This document shows, in pieces, positions 53,625 to 61,659 of a stretch of DNA of 63,341 bases. This DNA comes from Segetibacter sp. (GTDB lineage Bacteria > Bacteroidota > Bacteroidia > Chitinophagales > Chitinophagaceae): positions 1-63,341 of the forward strand of contig JAQBNO010000063.1 in the NCBI GenBank assembly GCA_028288485.1, written 5' to 3'. Numbering within the stretch: position 1 is the first letter of the stretch; every line of letters starts with the position of its first letter. The notes below the pieces were generated by a model. The model searched no databases. It worked only from the letters and a program-made list of their open reading frames with translations, and was not told the DNA's origin. The position numbers and the translations under genes were made by a program.

Positions 53625-56600
53625 TTACAGGTCGGTTTTAATACCAAATGTGATAATGCGAGGCACAGGATACGAACCATAATCTACACCTATGAAAGCT
53701 CCTGATGGCGCCTGTATTCCTGATGGTGCAAGACCGTTTGCGCCGGCAGAATAACTTGTAGCATTATAGGTAGTATTCTCAGGATCGTAATTGATGTACT
53801 TACTGAACAAATGCACATTTTCTGCATTAATATAAATCCGTGTATTCTTTAAAGGTGTCCTGGCTAGTAATTTTTCAGGAAGGGTATAAGAAATGCGAAT
53901 GTTTTTGATGCGGACAAAAGATGCATCTTCTACCCAATAATTCGAGTATTGACTTTGCAACCCTGTGTTTGCAAGTGTTGCCCTGAAGTGTTTGCCATCT
54001 CCGGGCTCAGCTTCTGATCTCCACCTGTTCACAACACCCGAAAACATATTACGTCCATTGTTCCACCAGCCCAGGTAACGAACGTTCTGGTTAGTGATTT
54101 CACCACCAAATGATCCTTGTAACATAGCAGAAACTTCAAGTCCTTTATACGAGAAAGTGTTGGTAATACCGCCAATGAAATCAGGCTGGTAGTTCCCGAT
54201 GTTCGTTCTGTCGTCGCCGGTTATTTTGCCGTCGTTGTTTACATCTCTTACTATAGGATCGCCTGGTTTTGTAGTTGCATCATGCGGGTATCCGTCTATT
54301 TCTTTTTGATTTTTAAACACCCCATCAAACACATAACCGTAGAAGTTTGAGATAGGCTGACCTACTTCTGTTTTTACTGCAACAGCATAGTCTGTATAAA
54401 TGATCGGGGCATTACCCGGGCCTAATTGTAAAACTTTGTTCCTGTTCAATGAAAAGTTTACGTCGGTGGTCCAGTTAAAATCACCCACCACATTTTTTGT
54501 TGTAAGGGCAAGCTCAACTCCCCTATTTTGCATTCTGCCTATGTTGGTAAGTTGTGTTGAAAACCCTGTAATATCAGGGATGGGCACGTTCAGCAACATA
54601 TCTTTTGTGATAGAGTTATAAAAATCAGCAGAAAGATTAACCCTGTTCTTCAAGAACCTCATGTCGAAGCCGATGTTAAACTGGCTTGTTTTTTCCCATC
54701 TTAATAATTCGTTTGGAATGGTTGTAACACTTTGACCATTCAATAAAGTACCACCTGATGCATAGTTAGCGTTAGACGCACCTAACAAACTGATTGCACC
54801 ATAATTCGGAATTTGATTGTTTCCCGACATTCCATAACTGGCGCGAAACTTAAGGAAGTTGATGGCGTTCACATTTTTCATGAAATCCTCATCCGAAACA
54901 ACCCAACCTGCTGACATAGAAGGGAAATAACCCCATCTTCTTTGAGATCCAAACCTTGAACTTCCATCACGACGAATTGCTCCTGACAAGAAGTACTTAT
55001 TTTTAAAATTGTAATTGACCCTCGACAAATACGAAAGCATCGACCATTCTGTTGCGAAAGAAGAAACACCATTATAGGTTGTTCCTGCATTTAACGTTTG
55101 TACAAGGTCGTTTGCAAAACCTGCAGCACTGGCCCCGGCTGCTTCGTCCCTTTGTTCCTGGGCGGTATAACCAGCTAAAATATTTAAGCTATGATCACCA
55201 AAATGTTTATCGTAGTTAAGCGTATTCTCTGTTAGCCAGTTCAACATAAAACTGTTGCCGGTTGAAGCAGAAGAATTGAGCAAAGAAGAGTATCCATAGC
55301 CCTGGTTTTTGAACACATAAAAATCGTTCTTAGAGTTAGCGAGATTAGCGCTGATACTTGAACGGAACTTCAGACCTTTAATAATAGAATATTCAAGGAA
55401 ACCTGTTCCAAGGGTGTTGAAAGACTTATTTTGTTTATCAATAAACCTGGTTAGCGAATAAGGATGCCACAGGTTCATGTCGCCGTAAGAAATGAAGCGA
55501 TTCCAAACAGAATTCGGATCGCGATAACCCAAATTACCATTTTCGTTATATACCGGAAAAATCGGGTCACTCTGAATACCAAGGCTAATCACATCACTCT
55601 TTCCTTGTGTTCCATCTGTTCTGTCGTAAATAGCAGTTACACCAAGGTTAAGGCCTACATTCACTTTTTCAGAAACTTTATGCCTGATGTTTGAGCGAAG
55701 GGTTAAGCGCTTGTAATAATTACGGTCGAGAACCGCGTCCTGCGACAGGTAAGCAGTTGAAAACAAAAACTGCGTTTTATCTGTACCACCTGATACTGAT
55801 ACCTGTGCGTTTTGAGAAGGAGCTGTCCGAAACATTACATCCTGCCAATCGGTGCCTTTTCCGAATTGAGCCGGGTTGGTTATAAAATCTTCAGGTATTT
55901 TATAGTTAGACGGACGAACACTGTTAGGATCACCAGCCTGCCGTCCACCACCTAAATCTACCCATGCATTGTTATGTGCATCAATATAATATTGGATCCA
56001 CTGTTGTGCATCCATCATATTCACCTTCCTGGTTACTTTTTGTATGCCATATTCATACCCTGCGCTTACCGTGCTTCTACCTGCCTTACCCAGCTTTGTA
56101 GTTATGATAATAACGCCGTTTGCACCACGTGAACCGTAAATAGCGGCAGAAGAAGCATCTTTTAATACCTCTACAGATTCGATGTCCTGCGGGTTGATCA
56201 TGTTGAGGTTAAAGTTTTCAAGGGGAACACCATCAACTACCATCAATGGGTTAGTACCTGCGGTAATAGAACTGATACCGCGAATACGTATGATAGGTGA
56301 CTGCCCTGGTGCTCCTTGTGCCTGTGTAATGTTTACACCGGCTACCTGTCCTGCCAAAGCCTGGGTCACATTACTGAAGGAGCGATCTTTAAAACGATCA
56401 AAACCAACAGAAACTACAGAGCCCGTTACAGCTTTTTTCGTTTGCGTACCATAACCTACCACCACTACATCATTTAATGTACTTGCTGTGGCATCGAGTG
56501 ATATACTAACAGTACCCTTGTTTCCCGCATTTACTGTTTTCGCTGTATAACCCACGGAAGAAAAAGTGAGGCTTTCTCCTGCAGGAACGTTCCTTAAACG

Positions 56601-56792
56601 AAAAGTTCCATCGGGGGCAGATATAGTAGAAGCGCCACTTTTAGCCTGAACGGTTACACCCGGTAAAGGACCTCCTTTCTCATCAGTAATTTTTCCGGTT
56701 ACTTCCCCGGTTTGTGCAAACACCTGCAGCGTAAGCAATGCAAACGTTAGCAGCAAAAGACCTTTAAAAGTCTTGTAAATTTTAAAATTCAT
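53625..56792 (-). CDS. susC-like: SusC/RagA-family TonB-dependent glycan transporter (pair 3)
   Basis: 1055 residues, the longest of the three. The signal ends TLQVFAQ; the regulatory-like domain is EVTGKITDEKGGPLPGVTVQAKSG, the plug is VVVVGYGTQTKKAVTGSVVSV and SSAAIYGSRGANGVIIITTK, and the barrel ends PVPRIITFGIKTDL. It pairs with susD3 36 bases downstream. A reverse dispersed element (56956) and a DUF5060 glycosidase gene lie upstream. Transport is TonB-dependent across the outer membrane. Confidence 0.96.
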   Translation of the reverse strand: MNFKIYKTFKGLLLLTFALLTLQVFAQTGEVTGKITDEKGGPLPGVTVQAKSGASTISAPDGTFRLRNVPAGESLTFSSVGYTAKTVNAGNKGTVSISLDATASTLNDVVVVGYGTQTKKAVTGSVVSVGFDRFKDRSFSNVTQALAGQVAGVNITQAQGAPGQSPIIRIRGISSITAGTNPLMVVDGVPLENFNLNMINPQDIESVEVLKDASSAAIYGSRGANGVIIITTKLGKAGRSTVSAGYEYGIQKVTRKVNMMDAQQWIQYYIDAHNNAWVDLGGGRQAGDPNSVRPSNYKIPEDFITNPAQFGKGTDWQDVMFRTAPSQNAQVSVSGGTDKTQFLFSTAYLSQDAVLDRNYYKRLTLRSNIRHKVSEKVNVGLNLGVTAIYDRTDGTQGKSDVISLGIQSDPIFPVYNENGNLGYRDPNSVWNRFISYGDMNLWHPYSLTRFIDKQNKSFNTLGTGFLEYSIIKGLKFRSSISANLANSKNDFYVFKNQGYGYSSLLNSSASTGNSFMLNWLTENTLNYDKHFGDHSLNILAGYTAQEQRDEAAGASAAGFANDLVQTLNAGTTYNGVSSFATEWSMLSYLSRVNYNFKNKYFLSGAIRRDGSSRFGSQRRWGYFPSMSAGWVVSDEDFMKNVNAINFLKFRASYGMSGNNQIPNYGAISLLGASNANYASGGTLLNGQSVTTIPNELLRWEKTSQFNIGFDMRFLKNRVNLSADFYNSITKDMLLNVPIPDITGFSTQLTNIGRMQNRGVELALTTKNVVGDFNWTTDVNFSLNRNKVLQLGPGNAPIIYTDYAVAVKTEVGQPISNFYGYVFDGVFKNQKEIDGYPHDATTKPGDPIVRDVNNDGKITGDDRTNIGNYQPDFIGGITNTFSYKGLEVSAMLQGSFGGEITNQNVRYLGWWNNGRNMFSGVVNRWRSEAEPGDGKHFRATLANTGLQSQYSNYWVEDASFVRIKNIRISYTLPEKLLARTPLKNTRIYINAENVHLFSKYINYDPENTTYNATSYSAGANGLAPSGIQAPSGAFIGVDYGSYPVPRIITFGIKTDL

Positions 56793-56949
56793 ACGGCATG
56801 ATTGAAGCGTTAAAAATTATCTTTTTAAGAAACGTGTATTGAAGAAATTATAAAATGTACTGTTGGGTTTTAGCAGGTACTGGAGTGTTTTACTTGAGGT
56901 TTCATAAAAAGTACTATTAGTTTTTAATGAGCCCGGCTGTGTTTCTACT

Positions 56950-56985
56950 ATTTTTCATCGTTGCGTCGCACACTTGTGCTATTTG
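56950..56985 (-). repeat. Dispersed dyad-core element, copy 16 (reverse)
   Basis: TTTTCATCGTTGCGTCGCAC followed by ACTTGTGC, 160 bases upstream of susC3 and about 50-80 bases after the DUF5060 gene stop. Confidence 0.85.
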
Positions 56986-57032
56986 TTCAATATGCACCAA
57001 TGCACGAGCTTTTCAGGCGGAAGTATAGTAAT

Positions 57033-58622
57033 TTAAATTCTTGTTAGTCGAATTGCCAGGTAAGGTTTTACCGGCAGCCTGATCTTCTTCGATTGTTTAT
57101 CTGCTATTCTATAATCTATTGGTTCTGCCAGTTCAAAAGTGTCTTCCACCGGTGTTATTGTCATGTTCCATGTATCAATTACTTCGGCTTTAAACTTTGC
57201 ACCGGCAGAAGGAGCGTTCTTTTTAGGTAAATTAAAAAACCACTCGCTTTGCATTTGCTTACCAAAGTATATTATGTAATGATTGCTGTCTGCCTGCGAC
57301 GTCTTATGGTCTTTCCATGGATCCGCCAGCTCTAAAGGGCCGGGGCCTTCTTCGAGTATTTTTCTTAAAAACCCTATCCGTACCGGGCTCGTACCATTAA
57401 ACTTTCCACCTTCAGCCCAGAATATTACGTCTTCAGGAGTTTTGAGCGTTTCTCCATGTGTTACATACGTTCCGGCAATTACACCTTGCCAAAAAGCTTC
57501 GGTCATTTCCTCGCCGCTTAGCCGTCCCCAACGGGAAGGAATGTTGCCTTCATAACAAACCTCATCATAAATAACAGGTTTGAAATACACATCTCTTAAT
57601 AACACAGCGCGACCAAAATCTTCAACCAGTGAGCCGTTCTGTATGCTTACATGGGTGAACTCCGGTTTCCAGTTATCGTAATAAACACTCCCGTTATGTA
57701 TAGAGCATAAATGCCGGTAAGGATCATTCGCAACAACAGCTTTTGAATAGTCATCCCAATCCTGCCGCGGCTTTGTTTTAATAAAATCAAATTCATTCGC
57801 CATCGACCACCAAACGTTTTTGAATGCAGAAAGCCTTGCAACGAGGTATTTGATATATCGCAGATCGTTCTCTTTGCCCATATTGTCAAATCCCCATTTC
57901 CCTTTGTCGTACGGATGAAATATGATTAGATCAACTTCAATTCCCAACTTATCGAGGTCTGTTATTCTTTTCTCTAAATGCTGAAAAAACAACGGGTCAA
58001 ACGTAGTAAAATCCCATTCGTATTTAATGTCTTCTCCTGTTTTGGTTTGCGATTTTGCCTTGTACGGATATAGTTCTGGTGGTGTTTCTACGTGTACATA
58101 GGTTTTTGGGAAAACACACATTCTTACCTTATTAAAACGTGCAGTTGCCAGCGAACGCAGGGTTTCTTCCTGCAAAGCATTCGGTTGATGCGTCCAGGCA
58201 TAAATAGTGGTTCCAAAAGGATAATAATTTTTTCCGTCGGCGTAACTAAAATTATAGGTTCCATTAACGATTACGGGACCGTGGTTTTGAGGAGATGGAT
58301 TTACACAGGTAAATTTTCCGGCCTTATTATTTAGCGCCTTGCTATTGCTTTTTGTACGAAAATTCCACTCGCCCGTTTCAGTGGGCATAAAACGGATCTT
58401 ATAAACTCCGTTACCGTCGTAAAAGCCGGTTGTTGTAATTTTCTTAGTCCCTTTTGTAAAGTCAGCCGTTAACCAGTTGTCATTAAAAGGATTTCCCGTG
58501 GAACTACCTTTTAACTCTACTTCAAACCTTCCCCACCTCTCTACAGGATCTGCAACAGAACTTATTTGCGCAAAAGAAAGAATGGTACAAAAAGAGAAGA
58601 GAAGAATAAGTACAATTTTCAT
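57033..58622 (-). CDS. Secreted DUF5060/DUF4038-DUF5605 glycosidase-like protein
   Basis: 529 residues with signal MKIVLILLFSFCTILSFAQ. An N-terminal DUF5060 beta-sandwich (about 24-110, VERWGRFEVELKG, MPTETGEWNFRTKSN) precedes a TIM barrel related to the DUF4038 apiosidase group (FGTTIYAWTHQ, FNKVRMCVFPKTY). Likely catalytic acids are Glu277 in WWSMANEFDF and Glu354 in IYDEVCYEGN. A C-terminal DUF5605-like beta-domain ends the protein. Relatives are called putative glycosidases without a fixed substrate. Kinship with GH140 makes a second apiose-active enzyme conceivable. It sits upstream of susC3/D3. Confidence 0.83.
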   Translation of the reverse strand: MKIVLILLFSFCTILSFAQISSVADPVERWGRFEVELKGSSTGNPFNDNWLTADFTKGTKKITTTGFYDGNGVYKIRFMPTETGEWNFRTKSNSKALNNKAGKFTCVNPSPQNHGPVIVNGTYNFSYADGKNYYPFGTTIYAWTHQPNALQEETLRSLATARFNKVRMCVFPKTYVHVETPPELYPYKAKSQTKTGEDIKYEWDFTTFDPLFFQHLEKRITDLDKLGIEVDLIIFHPYDKGKWGFDNMGKENDLRYIKYLVARLSAFKNVWWSMANEFDFIKTKPRQDWDDYSKAVVANDPYRHLCSIHNGSVYYDNWKPEFTHVSIQNGSLVEDFGRAVLLRDVYFKPVIYDEVCYEGNIPSRWGRLSGEEMTEAFWQGVIAGTYVTHGETLKTPEDVIFWAEGGKFNGTSPVRIGFLRKILEEGPGPLELADPWKDHKTSQADSNHYIIYFGKQMQSEWFFNLPKKNAPSAGAKFKAEVIDTWNMTITPVEDTFELAEPIDYRIADKQSKKIRLPVKPYLAIRLTRI

Positions 58623-58639
58623 TTGGCTATTTCTTTACA

Positions 58640-58790
58640 TAGTCCCGCGAAAAGGACCTAAGAACAAGATTTTTATAAACAATCGAAATATAACAAAACG
58701 AAAATATCGAAAAGAAATGAAAGAAAAGAATAAAAAAAGAAAATATTTTTAAATAAAGGAAAACGAAAGAAAAAAATAGGGATAGATATA
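58640..58790. other. Purine-rich A/G tract upstream of the DUF5060 gene
   Basis: Between 58681 and 58790 the plus strand is nearly all A and G, with repeated CGAAA and GAAA units (AACGAAAATATCGAAAAGAA). It covers the promoter region of the gene that starts at 58622. A similar but shorter A-rich, CGAA-containing tract lies before the DeoR gene (36430-36490). Confidence 0.5.
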
Positions 58791-58814
58791 GTAAAATGGG
58801 GTTGCTTTATTCAA

Positions 58815-59230
58815 TTAATCTTTGCCATGGAAAACAGTCATGACAAAAGTTGTATTAGCCGTGAAGTTCTTCCTGGCATTTGCCGGCTCCTTTGCATCCC
58901 GGCAACGCTCAATAACTAACCAGCCGCTCCATTTCATTTCGTCTAAAGCCTGCTTAGCTCTTTTTATATGCAGCCTTGTATTGTTCTGCAGCCAAATTCC
59001 ATCTGTGTCGTTACAACAAATTTGTATAATATTCTCTTTAGCTAATATTTTAAGTTCAGCATGTAAATCCCGGTCATTCTTTAATGGGTTGGAGAAATTG
59101 AAATAACTTTTAATAGCTGGTGAATTAATGTCTTCCAATAATCTCAATTCCTCTTTTGCGTCCGGCGCGGTTTCAATACCAATTACCACTCCTGCATCTT
59201 GGCCATCTTCCCGGTCACCCTTACACGACT
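58815..59230 (-). pseudogene. C-terminal remnant of a sugar phosphate isomerase/epimerase
   Basis: The frame gives about 125-140 residues matching the C-terminal half of xylose-isomerase-like TIM barrels: DAGVVIGIETAPDAKEELRLLE, SPAIKSYFNFSN and WSGWLVIERCRD. The N-terminal half (about 150 residues) is absent; upstream DNA has only short frames, none recognisable. The remaining C-terminus keeps a metal-ligand-like Glu (GIE) but lacks the N-terminal active-site strands. It is probably dead. Confidence 0.7.
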
Positions 59231-59469
59231 TACAACAGAGTTTCTTACCTCTGGATTTTTAACAGGTCGCATTGTACTCCTGATGGAAGAAAAGCAAGCT
59301 TTACATTCTTTGTAAACCGGTCGGAGTTTCTATTTTTTCTTGAAAAGTAAAATTGACAAATACCATTGACAACAGGTAAATGAAGATGATTACAAGGTCC
59401 CAAACCCGAAGATTTCTCATTAGCTATATTAGAGAACCTGTTAATTAAAGTTTACCGATATGATTACAC

Positions 59470-59615
59470 GTTACAGGTTGCCAGTTACAAGTGTCTTAAG
59501 AAAGATACGTGTCACAACTACCGGCAGACAACCTTCACCATGTAAGCTGCAACATACAACCTGCATCGTGTAACCAGCAACCTGTAACCTGAGACGGGCA
59601 ACCTGTAACAGGCAA
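59470..59615. repeat. Degenerate CAACCTGTAAC-type short repeats
   Basis: Imperfect copies of GCAACCTGTAAC and relatives recur about ten times, running up to the stop codon of the sialidase-fold gene at 59620. No gene is visible in 59231-59619. Confidence 0.75.
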
Positions 59616-59619
59616 CCTC

Positions 59620-60702
59620 CTAATACGGCCACAAACCATTTTCTATTTTTTTACCTACCAATTTCGAGGGATCTATTTTCACGTATTTCAGCTTTTGCCT
59701 TCTCCATGTGTAGACAATGTGTACCATTCCATCGCGTGATTGAATAATAGAAGGATAGGAATATTGACTGATAGGAGAATCTTCCAGGACAACGGCTGCA
59801 TACCAGGTCTTACCGTCGGTAGAATAAGACAAATTCAATGGCGTCCGTGGTCCTTTTGGTTCGCCCTTTGGATCTACAATGTGATTGTAGACAAGCAGGT
59901 GCCTTCCATCCTGTAGGGTAACCGCATCAGTTCCCGAGTTATTGTTTGGCAGGTTAGTTTTTGCTAAAGGAGACCATGTTTCCCCGTTGTCGGAAGACCA
60001 TGATTCTAATATGGCTCTATTCCTGCTTCGTGCAAGTATTTGCAGCTTTCCATCTTTATGAATTAGGATGCTGGGCTGAATTGCATTTAATGTTTTTCCG
60101 TCGTTGATTGGTCCAACCATCTTCCATGTTTTACCAAAATCGTTTGATACTTCAAAGTGGACCTTCCATCCATCTCCCTCTTTACTTGAAGGAGCAATAA
60201 GTTTTTGCTTAGCAACTAAAACCGGCTTGTTTTTGACCGGCCCTATAAAACCTGCAGGCAAGGCCTTACCCTCCGACCAGGTTATGCCATTGTCTTTCGA
60301 TGTTTTCATCCACCCTTTCCATGTTGACGGGCTTGGTCCTATTTTATAAAACAACAATAAATCACCGCCGGGAACCTGGTACAACACAGGGTTCCATGTG
60401 GGGTAACGAAGTGTATCATTTTGAATGCCGTTTGCAACAGGTACAGGTTTTGTCCATTTCTTACCTTCTTTCCTACACACGTAAATTTCCACGTCAGGAT
60501 TTCTTTCTTTGGTGCCACCGAAAAAAGCACTTACCAACCCTTTTGGTGTTTCAACGATTGTTACTGAGTGACATTCGGGGAAAGGTGCCTCATCATAAAT
60601 AAATTCGTCTTCAACTATCCCACTTTTAAAAGGAGGTGTTTGTGCTGCAACGCCCATACATCCTAAACCTATCATTACCAATATTCCAAGTAATTTTTTC
60701 AT
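59620..60702 (-). CDS. Secreted sialidase-fold (BNR_2) exo-glycosidase-like protein
   Basis: 360 residues from the ATG at 60702 (signal MKKLLGILVMIGLGCMGVAAQ); a second ATG two codons upstream is equally possible. Four Asp-box-type turns are visible: SKDNGITWSEG, SNDFGKTWKM, SSDNGETWSP and STDGKTWYA. Further landmarks are APFPECHSVTIVETPKG and RYPTWNPVLYQ. It belongs to the BNR_2 group usually labelled exo-alpha-sialidase. A plant-glycan locus argues against sialic acid; GH33-type enzymes of RG-II loci act on Kdo-like acids instead. The activity cannot be decided from these motifs. Standing among gene remnants, it may be a surviving part of a decayed operon. Confidence 0.75.
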   Translation of the reverse strand: MKKLLGILVMIGLGCMGVAAQTPPFKSGIVEDEFIYDEAPFPECHSVTIVETPKGLVSAFFGGTKERNPDVEIYVCRKEGKKWTKPVPVANGIQNDTLRYPTWNPVLYQVPGGDLLLFYKIGPSPSTWKGWMKTSKDNGITWSEGKALPAGFIGPVKNKPVLVAKQKLIAPSSKEGDGWKVHFEVSNDFGKTWKMVGPINDGKTLNAIQPSILIHKDGKLQILARSRNRAILESWSSDNGETWSPLAKTNLPNNNSGTDAVTLQDGRHLLVYNHIVDPKGEPKGPRTPLNLSYSTDGKTWYAAVVLEDSPISQYSYPSIIQSRDGMVHIVYTWRRQKLKYVKIDPSKLVGKKIENGLWPY

Positions 60703-60752
60703 AACCATTCTTGTTGTTAATGAGATTTCAAATCGTAATCTTCACGGGTATC

Positions 60753-61050
60753 TTATTGATTTGGCTTTGCTGCCTTCCCAGCCGCCGCTTTATCTGCCGC
60801 TTTTTTGGCTTTGACAGCATCCGTGTACTCTTTTTACATTTGCCGCCAGTTACCGCCGTTATTGTTCAGCAACTGCTCGCTTTTGGTTTTGTATATTTCA
60901 AAGATCGCCGAAATCGCGTTCATTTTTTTTATAATCCACTGCCTGTTCCCGGGCCTGCCTGAGAAAAGCAAGAATCGTTGATTCTTCTTTGTCTGTCATG
61001 TTTGGAACGATAGCTTTGTAACCCTTCATTGTAAAAGCAACTTTGCCTAC
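60753..61050 (-). pseudogene. DUF3826 protein remnant with frameshift and nonsense codon
   Basis: Translating the minus strand gives GKVAFTMKGYKAIVPNMTDKEESTILAFLRQAREQAVDYKK, a DUF3826 pattern. The frame then breaks in a run of eight A (60921-60930 region, plus-strand Ts). Removing one A resumes with ISAIFEIYKTKSEQLLNNN, then WRQM followed by an in-frame TAA where Tyr is expected, and finally KEYTDAVKAKKAADKAAAGKAAKPNQ and a stop at 60753. The N-terminus is also absent. DUF3826 proteins are small secreted proteins of glycan loci with no known function. Confidence 0.7.
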
Positions 61051-61179
61051 TTTATTTATTTATTTAAGGATTAGCTATTGTTTTTCCATTTATCATCCTT
61101 TGTTTTGTACCCTTTTTAAAGTTGATTCTGCACAGGAATATCAGGTTACCATTGCCTTTGAAACTCAAGATCAATAGCA

Positions 61180-61245
61180 GTACAAAGGATGAATGTAATG
61201 CGACGCAACCATGTTAAATCACGGATCAAATGGTTGTTCCCAAAA
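61180..61245 (+). repeat. Dispersed dyad-core element, copy 17 (forward)
   Basis: GTACAAAGGATGAATGTAAT followed by GCGACGCAACCATGTTAAAT and GGTTGTTCCCAAAAG. It overlaps the 3' end of the truncated esterase frame and supplies its stop codon. Confidence 0.8.
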
Positions 61246-61629
61246 GCTTCGGCAGCCTCGCCCTTTGCTTCTTTTTGCATCGGCAAACCTGCTGCTTTTA
61301 GCCATCATAAACTCCATGTTTGACTGACCGGCGCACACCCACACTTCGCCGACAAGCATGTTATTAAGTTTGATAGCAGAGCTGCCACTTATCGTTATAG
61401 TAACAGGCTTATCTGAGGCAGGCATATTATCAAGATGAACGATCCATTTGGCAGAAGTATCAGCAGGTATCTTCTTTACCTGTTTGCCAAATATTACAGT
61501 TACCTTCTCTCCTGCTAATGCGTGACCCCATATAGCAACCGGTTGGTTTCGCTGTAGTACCATATTGCTTCCAATCACTTGTGGCAATGTTATCTCAGCT
61601 GATACATTTAGAGAAAGCACCAACTCCAC
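61219..61629 (-). pseudogene. N-terminal fragment of a sialate O-acetylesterase-like SGNH protein
   Basis: 136 residues. The start ITLPQVIGSNMVLQRNQPVAIWG and the catalytic Ser block GEVWVCAGQSNMEFMMA are typical of the family, which is usually about 480-650 residues. Homology stops within a few residues after the Ser block, where the sequence turns into KSKGRG-like unrelated residues and the dispersed element begins. The remaining SGNH blocks are absent, so the gene is truncated. It starts 31 bases after the end of the neighbouring sialidase-fold gene. Confidence 0.75.
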
Positions 61630-61659
61630 GACAAAGACAAAGCGATGTGTTTTACAGCA

